DNA of 6,551 bases from an uncultured Paraprevotella sp. (GCA_910584955.1 CAJUDC010000030.1:1-6551), one strand, 5' to 3'. Counted from the stretch's first letter, positions 1 through 6,004 are shown. Notes: a model not told the origin generated them from the sequence alone. Numbers and translations: made by a program.

Positions 1-450
1 TGTTTGTCAAGGACTTGCATTTATAACAAGTAATTAAGCTGCGAATTTAAGGTAAAACAAAGTATTTTGTAGGGTAACAAAGGTAGAGATAAAAAAGAAG
101 AAACGGGCACTTTTACACCCTTTTTTCTAAAAGGGTTCGTGTTTTTTCTCGGGCGTCGGGTAGACGGTAGCTTTTTCAGAAGTATGGCAACAGCGCAGAT
201 CCCGTTGCCACTATCCGTGTGAACACGTTGGCAGGACAGCTTTTCCCGGAGGAAGCGTTGTCGTAACAGCCGAGCAGGGTAATTCGTTTGTTTTCAGTAA
301 ACCGAATGATGGATAGTGCCCATACGCGGTGTTTCTGAGAATAGGTTTCCGGGACCAGGGAACGGCCATCCGGTATCGTCCCCAACCGGCGTTTCCGGTA
401 GTGTCTGTCCCTGTGCGCATGCTCAAAAAGGTATTTTTTTGCCGAATCTT
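1..450. other. Long non-coding stretch without a supported gene
   Basis: No open frame here looks like a real protein gene. Forward frames entering from the left edge all stop within the first 37 bases, so at most the last few codons of an upstream gene could be present. Bases 1-180 are AT-rich. About 185-430 is GC-richer and holds many short inverted repeats: TGGCAAC (185-191) with GTTGCCA (204-210), CGTG (216-219) with CACG (224-227), GGGAC (351-355) with GTCCC (378-382), and ACCGG (385-389), which could pair with either CCGGT at 370-374 or CCGGT at 395-399. Two overlapping reverse-strand frames of about 70 codons (426 to 211 and 385 to 176) are open, but neither has a recognisable motif or a fitting promoter. 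The patch could be a decayed gene or a structured RNA; I cannot decide. Confidence 0.5.
115..147 (+). terminator. Orphan terminator-like hairpin
   Basis: CCCTTTT (118-124) pairs perfectly with AAAAGGG (129-135) around a TTCT loop. ACA (115-117) can add pairs with TGT (140-142) across a four-base bulge. A run of six T follows (142-147). The shape fits an intrinsic terminator reading rightwards, possibly for a gene ending at or before the left edge of the window. The inner stem is AT-rich and the T run is separated from the main stem by six bases, so this is only a moderate call. Confidence 0.4.
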
Positions 451-481
451 TTTGTGTCTATATTGAAAATAAGTATATTTG
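451..481 (+). promoter_or_regulatory. Bacteroidota-type promoter for the etfB operon
   Basis: A TTTG -33 box (451-454) and a TATATTTG -7 box (474-481) match the Bacteroidota primary-sigma consensus (TTTG, then TAnnTTTG). The spacer is 19 bases, which is ideal. Transcription would start around 487-490, giving an AT-rich leader of roughly 57 bases before the etfB ATG. No operator is obvious in the leader. Confidence 0.85.
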
Positions 482-545
482 TTTGTGAAACACGTCGTAA
501 AGAGAGTTTAAATCTAATATTCTATACATACTAATTGAAAAAAAC

Positions 546-1418
546 ATGAGTTTGAGAATTGTTGTACTTGCCAAGCAAGTTCCTGACACACGAAACGTGG
601 GGCCGGACGCCATGACACCCGAAGGGACGGTGAACCGCTCCGCATTGCCTGCCATTTTCAATCCCGAGGATCTGAATGCGCTGGAGCAGGCGCTTCGATT
701 GAAAGATCAGCATCCCGGTTCTACGGTTACCATCGTCACGATGGGACCTCCGCGCGCGGCCGAAGTGATCCGCGAGAGCCTGTACCGGGGCGCGGACAAT
801 GGATATTTACTGAGCGACCGCGCTTTTGCGGGAGCCGACACGCTGGCCACATCCTATGCCTTGTCGGCAGCTATCCGCAAGATAGGCGTGCCCGACATCA
901 TACTGGGAGGCCGGCAGGCTATCGACGGTGATACGGCCCAGGTTGGGCCGCAGGTGGCTCAGAAGCTCGGTTTGCCGCAGGTGACTTATGTGGAGGAAGT
1001 ACTGTCGTGTGCCGACGGTCGTATCACCCTGAAACGCCACATCGACGGTGGCGTGGAGACGGTGGAGGCTCCGCTGCCCGTAGTGCTGACGGTGAACGGG
1101 AGTGCGGCGCCCTGTCGTCCGCGCAATGCCAAGTTGGTGATGAAGTACAAGCGTGCATTGGCTCCGATGGAGAAACCGGCCGAAGGACTGCCTTACGCCG
1201 AGGCCTACGAGAAAAAGCCTTATCTGACCTTGGGGCAGTTCAGCGCCGCCGAGGTGGATGCCGATTTGCAGCAGTGCGGTTTGAGCGGTTCGCCGACAAA
1301 GGTGAAGGCGGTGGAGAACATCGTGTTCAAGGCAAAAGAGAGTAAGACACTGACGGCCTCCGATGCCGACGTGGAGAGCCTGATTCAGGAATTGTTGGCT
1401 AATCATACCATTGGATAA
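546..1418 (+). CDS. etfB: Electron transfer flavoprotein, beta subunit
   Basis: This is the small subunit of the cytoplasmic EtfAB heterodimer, which passes electrons between an acyl-CoA dehydrogenase and other carriers. The 290-residue protein starts with the classic ETF-beta segment AKQVPDT (residues 9-15), followed by NPEDLNALEQAL (39-50) and MGPPRA (66-71). GRQAIDGDTAQVGP (122-135) is the nucleotide-binding signature. In respiratory ETFs this site holds AMP and reads roughly QAIDDDxNQTGQ; the GDTAQVGP version seen here is the one found in electron-bifurcating ETFs, where the site binds a second FAD. Bifurcation is therefore an inference, not something shown. Length is slightly above the usual 250-265. 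The ATG is the natural start, as the homologous sequence begins immediately, although AAAAAAAC rather than a Shine-Dalgarno site precedes it. It is first in the operon, behind the promoter at 451-481. Confidence 0.96.
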   Translation: MSLRIVVLAKQVPDTRNVGPDAMTPEGTVNRSALPAIFNPEDLNALEQALRLKDQHPGSTVTIVTMGPPRAAEVIRESLYRGADNGYLLSDRAFAGADTLATSYALSAAIRKIGVPDIILGGRQAIDGDTAQVGPQVAQKLGLPQVTYVEEVLSCADGRITLKRHIDGGVETVEAPLPVVLTVNGSAAPCRPRNAKLVMKYKRALAPMEKPAEGLPYAEAYEKKPYLTLGQFSAAEVDADLQQCGLSGSPTKVKAVENIVFKAKESKTLTASDADVESLIQELLANHTIG

Positions 1419-1422
1419 GCAT

Positions 1423-2445
1423 ATGAATAACGTATTTGTATATTGCGAGCTTGAAGGCACGACCGTGGCCGAAGTAAGCCAGGAATTACTAACCAAAGGC
1501 CGCAAGTTGGCCAACACATTGGGCGTTCAACTGGAAGCTGTGGCGGCAGGCACCGGCATCACGGGGCATATCGAACAGCAGATAGTGCCTTACGGTGTGG
1601 ACAGACTGCATATTTTCGATGCACCGGGACTTTCGCCTTATACCTCGCTTCCTCATACTTCTATTTTGGTTAATCTCTTCAAGCAGGAGCAGCCCCAGAT
1701 CTGTCTGATGGGCGCCGATGTGGTGGGGCGCGACCTCGGGCCGCGTGTGTCCTCCGCTTTGCATTCCGGTCTGACCGCAGATTGTACATCGCTGGAGATA
1801 GGGCCGCACGACGATAAGAAAGCCGGTAAGCACTACGAACAGTTGCTCTACCAGATCCGCCCTGCTTTCGGTGGCAATATCGTGGCCACTATCGTGAATC
1901 CCGAGAACCGTCCGCAGATGGCTACCGTGCGCAGCGGGGTAATGAAGGCCGAAGTGCTCGACCCCGCTTATCAGGGCGAGATTGTGGTGCATGAGGTGGC
2001 CCGCTTCGTACCGGAGACCGACTATGTAGTGAAGGTACTGGACAGGCACGTGGAAAAAGCAAAGAATAATCTTAAAGGAGCGCCTATTATCATCGCCGGA
2101 GGATACGGTATGGGTAGCAAGGAAGGATTTGACATGCTCTTCGAACTGGCCCGGGAAATACACGGCGAGGTAGGGGCCAGCCGTGCGGCTGTGGATGCGG
2201 GCTTCTGCGACCACGACCTGCAAATCGGCCAGACCGGTGTGACGGTACGTCCCAAGGTGTACATTGCCTGCGGCATATCAGGTGCCATCCAGCATATTGC
2301 CGGCATGAAGGAGAGCGGCATCATTATTTCCGTCAATAGCGACCCCGAGGCTCCCATCAACGCCATCGCCGATTATGTGATTCACGGCACGGTGGAAGAG
2401 GTGGTGCCTAAGTTGATCAAGTATTACAAACAAAATAGCAAATAA
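1423..2445 (+). CDS. etfA: Electron transfer flavoprotein, alpha subunit
   Basis: This is the large, FAD-binding subunit that pairs with EtfB. I start it at the ATG at 1423, giving 340 residues that open MNNVFVYCEL, the usual start of the ETF-alpha N-terminal domain. An in-frame TTG at 1411 would add only four residues and would overlap the end of etfB. Residues 1-200 form the N-terminal alpha/beta domain. The C-terminal FAD domain is clear: GASRAAVDAG (251-260), DLQIGQTG (265-272), CGISGAIQHIAGM (283-295) and NSDPEAPI (305-312), all in canonical order and with no key residue missing. The start lies four bases after the etfB stop, and the acyl-CoA dehydrogenase ATG comes eight bases after the etfA stop, so the three are almost certainly co-transcribed and probably translationally coupled. 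Confidence 0.96.
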   Translation: MNNVFVYCELEGTTVAEVSQELLTKGRKLANTLGVQLEAVAAGTGITGHIEQQIVPYGVDRLHIFDAPGLSPYTSLPHTSILVNLFKQEQPQICLMGADVVGRDLGPRVSSALHSGLTADCTSLEIGPHDDKKAGKHYEQLLYQIRPAFGGNIVATIVNPENRPQMATVRSGVMKAEVLDPAYQGEIVVHEVARFVPETDYVVKVLDRHVEKAKNNLKGAPIIIAGGYGMGSKEGFDMLFELAREIHGEVGASRAAVDAGFCDHDLQIGQTGVTVRPKVYIACGISGAIQHIAGMKESGIIISVNSDPEAPINAIADYVIHGTVEEVVPKLIKYYKQNSK

Positions 2446-2453
2446 TCAAGGAT

Positions 2454-4163
2454 ATGGCTAATTTTTATTCAGATATACCGGAACTCAAGTACCACTTGAA
2501 CAATCCGATGATGAAGCGCATTTGCGAACTGAAAGAGCGTGACTATCGCGACAAGGACGAGTTCGACTACGCACCGGTCGACTATGAGGACGCAATGGAC
2601 TCCTACGACAAGGTGCTGGATATTGTGGGGGACATCACCGCCAATATCATCGCTCCCAATGCCGAGGGTGTAGATGCAGAGGGGCCTCACTGCCACGACG
2701 GACGGGTGGATTATGCCTCGGGAACGGCTGAAAATCTCGACGCCATGGTGAAAGCCGGCATGAATGGCATGACCATGCCACGCAGATACAACGGTTTGAA
2801 CTTCCCCATTACGCCTTATACGATGTGTGCGGAAATTGTGGCTGCGGGCGACGCCGGATTCGGAAATATATGGTCGTTGCAGGATTGTATCGAGACGTTG
2901 TACGAATTTGGTGACGAAGACCAGCACAGCCGTTTTATTCCGCGTATCTGTGCCGGCGAGACCATGTCGATGGACCTTACCGAGCCGGATGCCGGTTCCG
3001 ACTTGCAGAGCGTGATGCTCAAGGCTACCTACGACGAAGCGGAGGGATGCTGGCGCCTGAACGGAGTGAAGCGCTTTATCACCAACGGCGATGCCGACCT
3101 GCACCTCGTGCTTGCTCGCTCGGAGGAAGGCACAAAGGACGGACGCGGTCTGTCGATGTTTATATACGACAAGCGCGATGGCGGCGTGGATGTACGCCGT
3201 ATCGAGAATAAGCTCGGTATTCACGGCTCGCCCACCTGCGAACTGGTGTACAAGAACGCCAAGGCCGAGCTTTGCGGCAGTCGTAAATTGGGTCTGATAA
3301 AATATGTGATGGCCCTGATGAACGGTGCCCGTCTGGGTATTGCCGCCCAGTCGGTGGGCCTGAGCCAGGCCGCCTACAACGAGGGACTGGCTTACGCCCG
3401 CGACCGCAAACAGTTCGGTAAGGAGATCATCAACTTCCCGGCTGTTTACGATATGCTGGCCATCATGAAGGCCAAGCTGGACGCCGGTCGTGCGCTGCTT
3501 TACCAGACTTCGCGCTATGTGGATATTTATAAGGCGCTGGACGACATTGCCCGTGAGCGTAAGCTGACTCCCGAGGAGCGCGCCGAGCAAAAGAAGTATG
3601 CCAAGCTGGCCGACAGCTTTACACCGCTGGCCAAAGGCATGAATTCCGAGTACGCCAACCAGAATGCCTACGACAGCATTCAGATTCACGGCGGGTCGGG
3701 CTTCATGCTGGAGTACGCCTGCCAGCGTATCTATCGCGATGCCCGTATCACGTCTATCTACGAAGGTACGACACAGTTGCAGACCGTAGCCGCTATCCGT
3801 TACGTCACCAACGGCTCTTATCTGGCTACGCTCCGTGAGTTTGAGCAGATGCCGGTGCTTCCTGAGTACGAATCATACATGAATCGTATTAAGGAAATGA
3901 CCAACAAGTTGGACGCCTGCACCAACGCAGTCAAGGAGACGGGCGACCAGGAACTGCTTGACTTTGTGGCCCGCCGCCTGATGGAAATGGCCGCCGTGAG
4001 CATTATGAGCCATTTGTTGTTACAGGATGCCACCCAACGTCCCGACCTGTTTGCCAAGAGCCTGAACGTATATGTGAATTATGCCGAGGCCGAGGTGGAG
4101 AAGCATTTCAACTTCATCCGTAAGTTCGACGCCTCCCAGTTGGCAGCCTATCGCGTATTATAA
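2454..4163 (+). CDS. Acyl-CoA dehydrogenase, long form with C-terminal extension
   Basis: This FAD enzyme oxidises an acyl-CoA to the 2,3-enoyl-CoA and hands electrons to the EtfAB encoded just upstream; a reductive direction is equally possible in an anaerobe. The 569-residue protein shows the family landmarks: DLTEPDAGSD (174-183) and RFITNGDAD (207-215) in the flavin-contacting middle domain, ARDRKQFGKEI (315-325), QIHGGSGFMLEY (410-421) and RDARITSIYEGTTQLQ (428-443). The catalytic base should be Glu437 in YEGT, the position used by short- and medium-chain enzymes. Classical enzymes end soon after this motif at about 380-400 residues. Here there is a longer N-terminal region, an inserted charged stretch (about 357-385) and about 120 extra C-terminal residues, as in the long bacterial subfamily with an acyl-CoA dehydrogenase C-terminal domain (PF12806-like). 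The substrate cannot be read from the sequence. It is the last gene of its operon, ahead of a hairpin terminator. Confidence 0.93.
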   Translation: MANFYSDIPELKYHLNNPMMKRICELKERDYRDKDEFDYAPVDYEDAMDSYDKVLDIVGDITANIIAPNAEGVDAEGPHCHDGRVDYASGTAENLDAMVKAGMNGMTMPRRYNGLNFPITPYTMCAEIVAAGDAGFGNIWSLQDCIETLYEFGDEDQHSRFIPRICAGETMSMDLTEPDAGSDLQSVMLKATYDEAEGCWRLNGVKRFITNGDADLHLVLARSEEGTKDGRGLSMFIYDKRDGGVDVRRIENKLGIHGSPTCELVYKNAKAELCGSRKLGLIKYVMALMNGARLGIAAQSVGLSQAAYNEGLAYARDRKQFGKEIINFPAVYDMLAIMKAKLDAGRALLYQTSRYVDIYKALDDIARERKLTPEERAEQKKYAKLADSFTPLAKGMNSEYANQNAYDSIQIHGGSGFMLEYACQRIYRDARITSIYEGTTQLQTVAAIRYVTNGSYLATLREFEQMPVLPEYESYMNRIKEMTNKLDACTNAVKETGDQELLDFVARRLMEMAAVSIMSHLLLQDATQRPDLFAKSLNVYVNYAEAEVEKHFNFIRKFDASQLAAYRVL

Positions 4164-4181
4164 TAGGTAATAGATAAAGAG

Positions 4182-4237
4182 ACACGGGCCTCTGTCCGGC
4201 TTTGGCCGGCGGAGGCCCGTGTTGTATAGTCGTTTTT
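4182..4237 (+). terminator. Hairpin terminator after the etf-acyl-CoA dehydrogenase operon
   Basis: ACACGGGCCTC (4182-4192) pairs perfectly with GAGGCCCGTGT (4212-4222). An inner stem CCGGC (4196-4200) with GCCGG (4205-4209) closes a TTTG loop; one T is bulged between the two stems. This very stable hairpin begins 18 bases past the stop codon. The only T run (4233-4237) sits ten bases beyond the stem, so termination may rely more on the hairpin than on a classical U tract. Confidence 0.7.
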
Positions 4238-4309
4238 GGGGGTACGGATTTTCTGTGGGGGTACGAAAAGTTCTCGTACGCCGGTGTTCGGTCGGATGAT
4301 TTCTGTCGC

Positions 4310-4340
4310 AACCGGAACGGGCGATAGAAATCGTCCGGTT
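4310..4340 (+). repeat. Interrupted inverted repeat at the DUF2461 promoter
   Basis: AACCGG (4310-4315) pairs with CCGGTT (4335-4340), and GGCGAT (4319-4324) with ATCGTC (4329-4334, with one G-T pair), around an AGAA loop. The right arm runs into the candidate -33 box at 4340-4343. It could be an operator or a weak terminator stem; a short TTG-rich flank follows. The function is not known. Confidence 0.4.
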
Positions 4341-4374
4341 TTGTTCGCGTTTATCGTGTAAAAGCGTATATTTG
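4340..4374 (+). promoter_or_regulatory. Bacteroidota-type promoter for the DUF2461-bcp unit
   Basis: TATATTTG (4367-4374) is a perfect -7 box, with the same sequence as the one in front of etfB. The best upstream element is TTTG at 4340-4343, but the spacer is 23 bases, longer than the usual 19-21, so the -33 part is weak. Transcription would start near 4381, leaving a leader of only about 14 bases before the ATG at 4395. Confidence 0.7.
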
Positions 4375-4394
4375 CACTTTAAACAAAGTAGCTG

Positions 4395-5066
4395 ATGAGG
4401 ACACAGAGTGATATTATATTCGATTTTTTGAAACGGATTGCGGCCCATAACAGTCGTGAATGGTTTGCCGAACACCGCGCTGAGTACGAAGAGGCCCGGA
4501 CGGTTTTCGAGCAGATGACGGAACGGCTGATTCGGCGTATCATGACATTTGACGAAAGTGTGAAACATGTGCAGGTAAAGGATTGTACCTACCGTTTTTA
4601 CCGCGACACCCGCTTCTCGGAGGATAAATCGCCGTATAAGCGCCACCTCGGGGCCTACATCAACGCCCGTGGCAAAAAGTCGTTCCACGGCGGTTACTAT
4701 TTCCATCTCGAACCGGGTGGGTGTATGCTGGCCGGAGGGTCGTACTGTTTGCCCGCCGATATGTTGCGGGCCGTGCGCCAGTCGGTGGTGGACGAGATAG
4801 ACGAATTCCGCTCCATTGTGGAGGACGGGGAGTTCCGCCGTTACTTTCCGGTGATCGGCGAGCAGCGGCTGAAGACGGCTCCCAAGGGATTCCCCAAAGA
4901 CTTTCCCTACATGGAATATCTGCGCCCGAAAGATTATTCCGTAGCCTGCTGTGTGCCGGACGATTTTTTCCGCACCGACGATTGGCTGGACCGGGCGGAG
5001 CATGTCTTCCGGGTGATGAAGCCGTACATTGATTTTGTGAATTACACCATAGATGATATGGAATAA
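4395..5066 (+). CDS. DUF2461 (TIGR02453) family protein of unknown function
   Basis: This 223-residue soluble protein fits the DUF2461 family in length and sequence. Visible family blocks are FDFLKRIAAHNSREWFAEHR (9-28), YRFYRDTRFSEDKSPYKRHL (66-85), then GGYYFHLEPGG (99-109) and AGGSYCLP (113-120), and LKTAPKGFPKDFP (159-171). The conserved Arg, Asp, Lys and His residues of the RFYRDTRFSxDKSPYK block suggest a binding or catalytic surface, but no activity is established for the family and I do not assign one. There is no signal peptide or membrane segment. It is the first gene after the promoter at 4340-4374, and bcp follows 11 bases after its stop, so the two are likely co-transcribed. The start ATG is chosen because the family sequence begins at once and the -7 box lies just upstream. 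Confidence 0.88.
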   Translation: MRTQSDIIFDFLKRIAAHNSREWFAEHRAEYEEARTVFEQMTERLIRRIMTFDESVKHVQVKDCTYRFYRDTRFSEDKSPYKRHLGAYINARGKKSFHGGYYFHLEPGGCMLAGGSYCLPADMLRAVRQSVVDEIDEFRSIVEDGEFRRYFPVIGEQRLKTAPKGFPKDFPYMEYLRPKDYSVACCVPDDFFRTDDWLDRAEHVFRVMKPYIDFVNYTIDDME

Positions 5067-5077
5067 AAACAGAGAAG

Positions 5078-5542
5078 ATGGAGACAGGAGAAAAAGCCCC
5101 CGACGTTTTGGGGCGCAATGAGAACGGAGAAGAAATCCGTCTGGCCGACTATAAGGGCCGGAAAGTGGTGCTGTATTTTTATCCCAAGGACAGCACATCG
5201 GGCTGCACGGCCGAAGCGTGCAGCCTGCGCGACCGTTATGCCGATCTGCAGGCGGCGGGGTGCGAAGTGATCGGGGTGAGCATCGACAGCGAAGCCTCCC
5301 ATCGCAAGTTTATCGAGAAGCAGGAACTGCCGTTCCCGTTGATTGCCGACACGGAGAAGCGGTTGGTGCAGGAGATGGGCGTATGGGGCGAGAAGAGCAT
5401 GTACGGGCGCAAGTACATGGGTACGTTCCGCACTACGTTTATTCTGAACGAAGACGGGGTGGTGGAGCGTGTGTTCCTGCCCAAGGAAATCAAGACAAAG
5501 ACACACGGTGATCAGGTGTTGGCTGCCGTGCTGAAACGCTGA
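5078..5542 (+). CDS. bcp: Thioredoxin-dependent thiol peroxidase (Bcp/PrxQ type peroxiredoxin)
   Basis: This cytoplasmic peroxiredoxin reduces hydrogen peroxide and organic hydroperoxides using thioredoxin. The 154 residues cover the whole AhpC/TSA-type domain at normal family length. The active site YPKDSTSGCTAEAC (35-48) carries the peroxidatic Cys43, and Cys48 five residues later is the resolving cysteine, as in the atypical two-cysteine Bcp class. FRTTFIL (117-123) supplies the conserved arginine (Arg118) and GVSID (66-70) is also typical. Cys62 is an additional cysteine of no assigned role. It follows the DUF2461 gene by 11 bases and is followed by two terminators, so it ends its transcript. 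In an anaerobe it would serve oxygen tolerance. In B. fragilis bcp is linked to recA, which is not adjacent here. Confidence 0.95.
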   Translation: METGEKAPDVLGRNENGEEIRLADYKGRKVVLYFYPKDSTSGCTAEACSLRDRYADLQAAGCEVIGVSIDSEASHRKFIEKQELPFPLIADTEKRLVQEMGVWGEKSMYGRKYMGTFRTTFILNEDGVVERVFLPKEIKTKTHGDQVLAAVLKR

Positions 5543-5563
5543 TACGGCGGAACGGACAAACGG

Positions 5564-5601
5564 GATGCGGTTCATTGCAGGATGAACCGCATCTTTTTTT
5601 T
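5564..5601 (+). terminator. Strong intrinsic terminator after bcp
   Basis: GATGCGGTTCAT (5564-5575) and ATGAACCGCATC (5582-5593) form a perfect 12-bp stem around a six-base loop, followed directly by eight T (5594-5601). It begins about 20 bases after the bcp stop codon. Confidence 0.93.
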
Positions 5602-5610
5602 GTGTGGCGG

Positions 5611-5653
5611 AGACCGGAATCCGAACGTTTGCGGATAAAAAGCGGTCTTTTTT
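5611..5653 (+). terminator. Second, tandem terminator-like hairpin
   Basis: An outer stem AGACCG (5611-5616) with CGGTCT (5643-5648) encloses an inner stem ATCCG (5619-5623) with CGGAT (5632-5636). A run of six T (5648-5653) starts at the last stem base. It lies ten bases after the first terminator and would stop read-through into the downstream unit. Confidence 0.65.
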
Positions 5654-5698
5654 CGTAAATAAAAGACAGCCCGGCGACGAACATAGAAAAGTTTTTCG

Positions 5699-5706
5699 TA
5701 TTTTTG
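5699..5706 (+). promoter_or_regulatory. -7 box of a promoter for the structured RNA region
   Basis: TATTTTTG matches TAnnTTTG exactly. No TTTG or TTG lies 19-21 bases upstream, where the sequence is GC-rich (GCCCGGCGACGA, 5669-5680), so any -33 contact would be non-canonical. Its place just after two terminators and just before a densely structured segment supports use as a promoter, with a start near 5713. Confidence 0.5.
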
Positions 5707-5710
5707 TCGT

Positions 5711-5980
5711 GCAGGTCGCGGTGGCGACGCTGCAACTCGTTTACGAGAGCGTCTTTGTAAATTGCTTTGCTGATAGATAGAAAATCCCCAATTTTCAACT
5801 TAGGAAAACGCAAGGTGATACAACAGATACTCACGTCTTATGTGTATATACTCCGCCCCATGCCGGGATGCGGTCTACTATATCCATAAGCGTGAGGCTG
5901 TTGTTCACAGTCTGGTTTTTCGGGGTATGGGGATACCTTTCTATCACAGACTGATGGAACAAACAGCCTCACGCTTTTCG
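5711..5980 (+). ncRNA. Candidate structured small RNA or long attenuator leader
   Basis: This roughly 270-base segment lies between a -7 box and a large hairpin and has no credible reading frame. Stems seen by eye, in order: GCAG-GTCGC (5711-5719) with GCGAC-CTGC (5724-5733, one bulged G); CTCG (5736-5739) with CGAG (5744-5747); GAAAAT (5780-5785) with ATTTTC (5791-5796); GTGATA (5815-5820) with TA-TCAC (5828-5834); CTTATG (5837-5842) with CATAAG (5885-5890), enclosing ATATA/TATAT and CCGC-CCC/GGG-GCGG (5853-5873); and the 3' hairpin at 5888-5976. Forward orientation is favoured by the -7 box and by the T-rich 3' flank. I do not recognise it as 6S, SRP, tmRNA, RNase P or a known riboswitch. 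It may be a free small RNA, or the 5' leader of the gene at 6053. No folding program was run. Confidence 0.4.
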
Positions 5981-5983
5981 TTT
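5888..5983 (+). terminator. 89-base imperfect hairpin with T-rich 3' flank
   Basis: AAGCGTGAGGCTGTT (5888-5902) pairs perfectly with AACAGCCTCACGCTT (5962-5976). Inside, GTTC (5903-5906) pairs with GAAC (5957-5960), leaving A5961 bulged, and CAGTCTG (5908-5914) pairs with CAGACTG (5947-5953). After an open bubble, GGTAT (5924-5928) and ATACC (5933-5937) close a GGGG loop. The flank TTTTCGTTT (5975-5983) makes it terminator-like in the forward direction. It is much larger than an ordinary terminator, so it probably also forms the body of the RNA transcribed here. Confidence 0.7.
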
Positions 5984-6004
5984 ACCCTATTACAAGTAAC
6001 TTTA
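5975..6004 (+). promoter_or_regulatory. Possible promoter for the exported beta-helix gene
   Basis: TAACTTTA (5997-6004) matches the -7 consensus except for the final G. A T-rich TTTTCG (5975-5980) lies at about the -33 distance and doubles as the T tract of the preceding hairpin. Transcription would start near 6011, about 42 bases before the ATG. The fit is imperfect; the alternative is read-through from 5699-5706. Confidence 0.4.

Noticed and set aside
1411..1422. TTG start for etfA four codons upstream of the ATG
   Set aside because: It overlaps the etfB stop and adds only MDKH; the family sequence begins at the ATG at 1423.
2448..2452. AAGGA as a Shine-Dalgarno site for the acyl-CoA dehydrogenase
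   Set aside because: It lies one base from the ATG, too close to work, and Bacteroidota genes rarely use such sites.
2469..3689. Long reverse-strand open frame of 406 codons opposite the acyl-CoA dehydrogenase gene
   Set aside because: It is fully antisense to a gene with clear family motifs, has no recognisable protein features and arises from codon bias in the GC-rich gene.
4158..5198. Reverse-strand open frame of 346 codons across the DUF2461 gene
   Set aside because: It spans the intergenic hairpin, the promoter and the whole DUF2461 gene on the other strand, and its translation has no family-like motif.
5490..5834. Reverse-strand frame of 114 codons over the bcp terminators and the RNA candidate
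   Set aside because: It runs through both terminators and the end of bcp and has no promoter box on its strand. Its Lys- and Arg-rich translation looks like AT-rich non-coding sequence.
5888..5976. Miniature inverted-repeat transposable element with 15-bp terminal repeats
   Set aside because: The flanks show no target-site duplication, and the interior continues to pair (4-, 7- and 5-bp stems), which fits one extended RNA hairpin better than a transposon.
5711..5980. SRP RNA, tmRNA, RNase P RNA, or a cobalamin or TPP riboswitch
   Set aside because: The conserved cores I would look for (for example the SRP GGAAGGAAGCAGCC-like loop, a tRNA-like TTCGA arm with CCA end, or the TPP CTGAGA box) are absent by eye.
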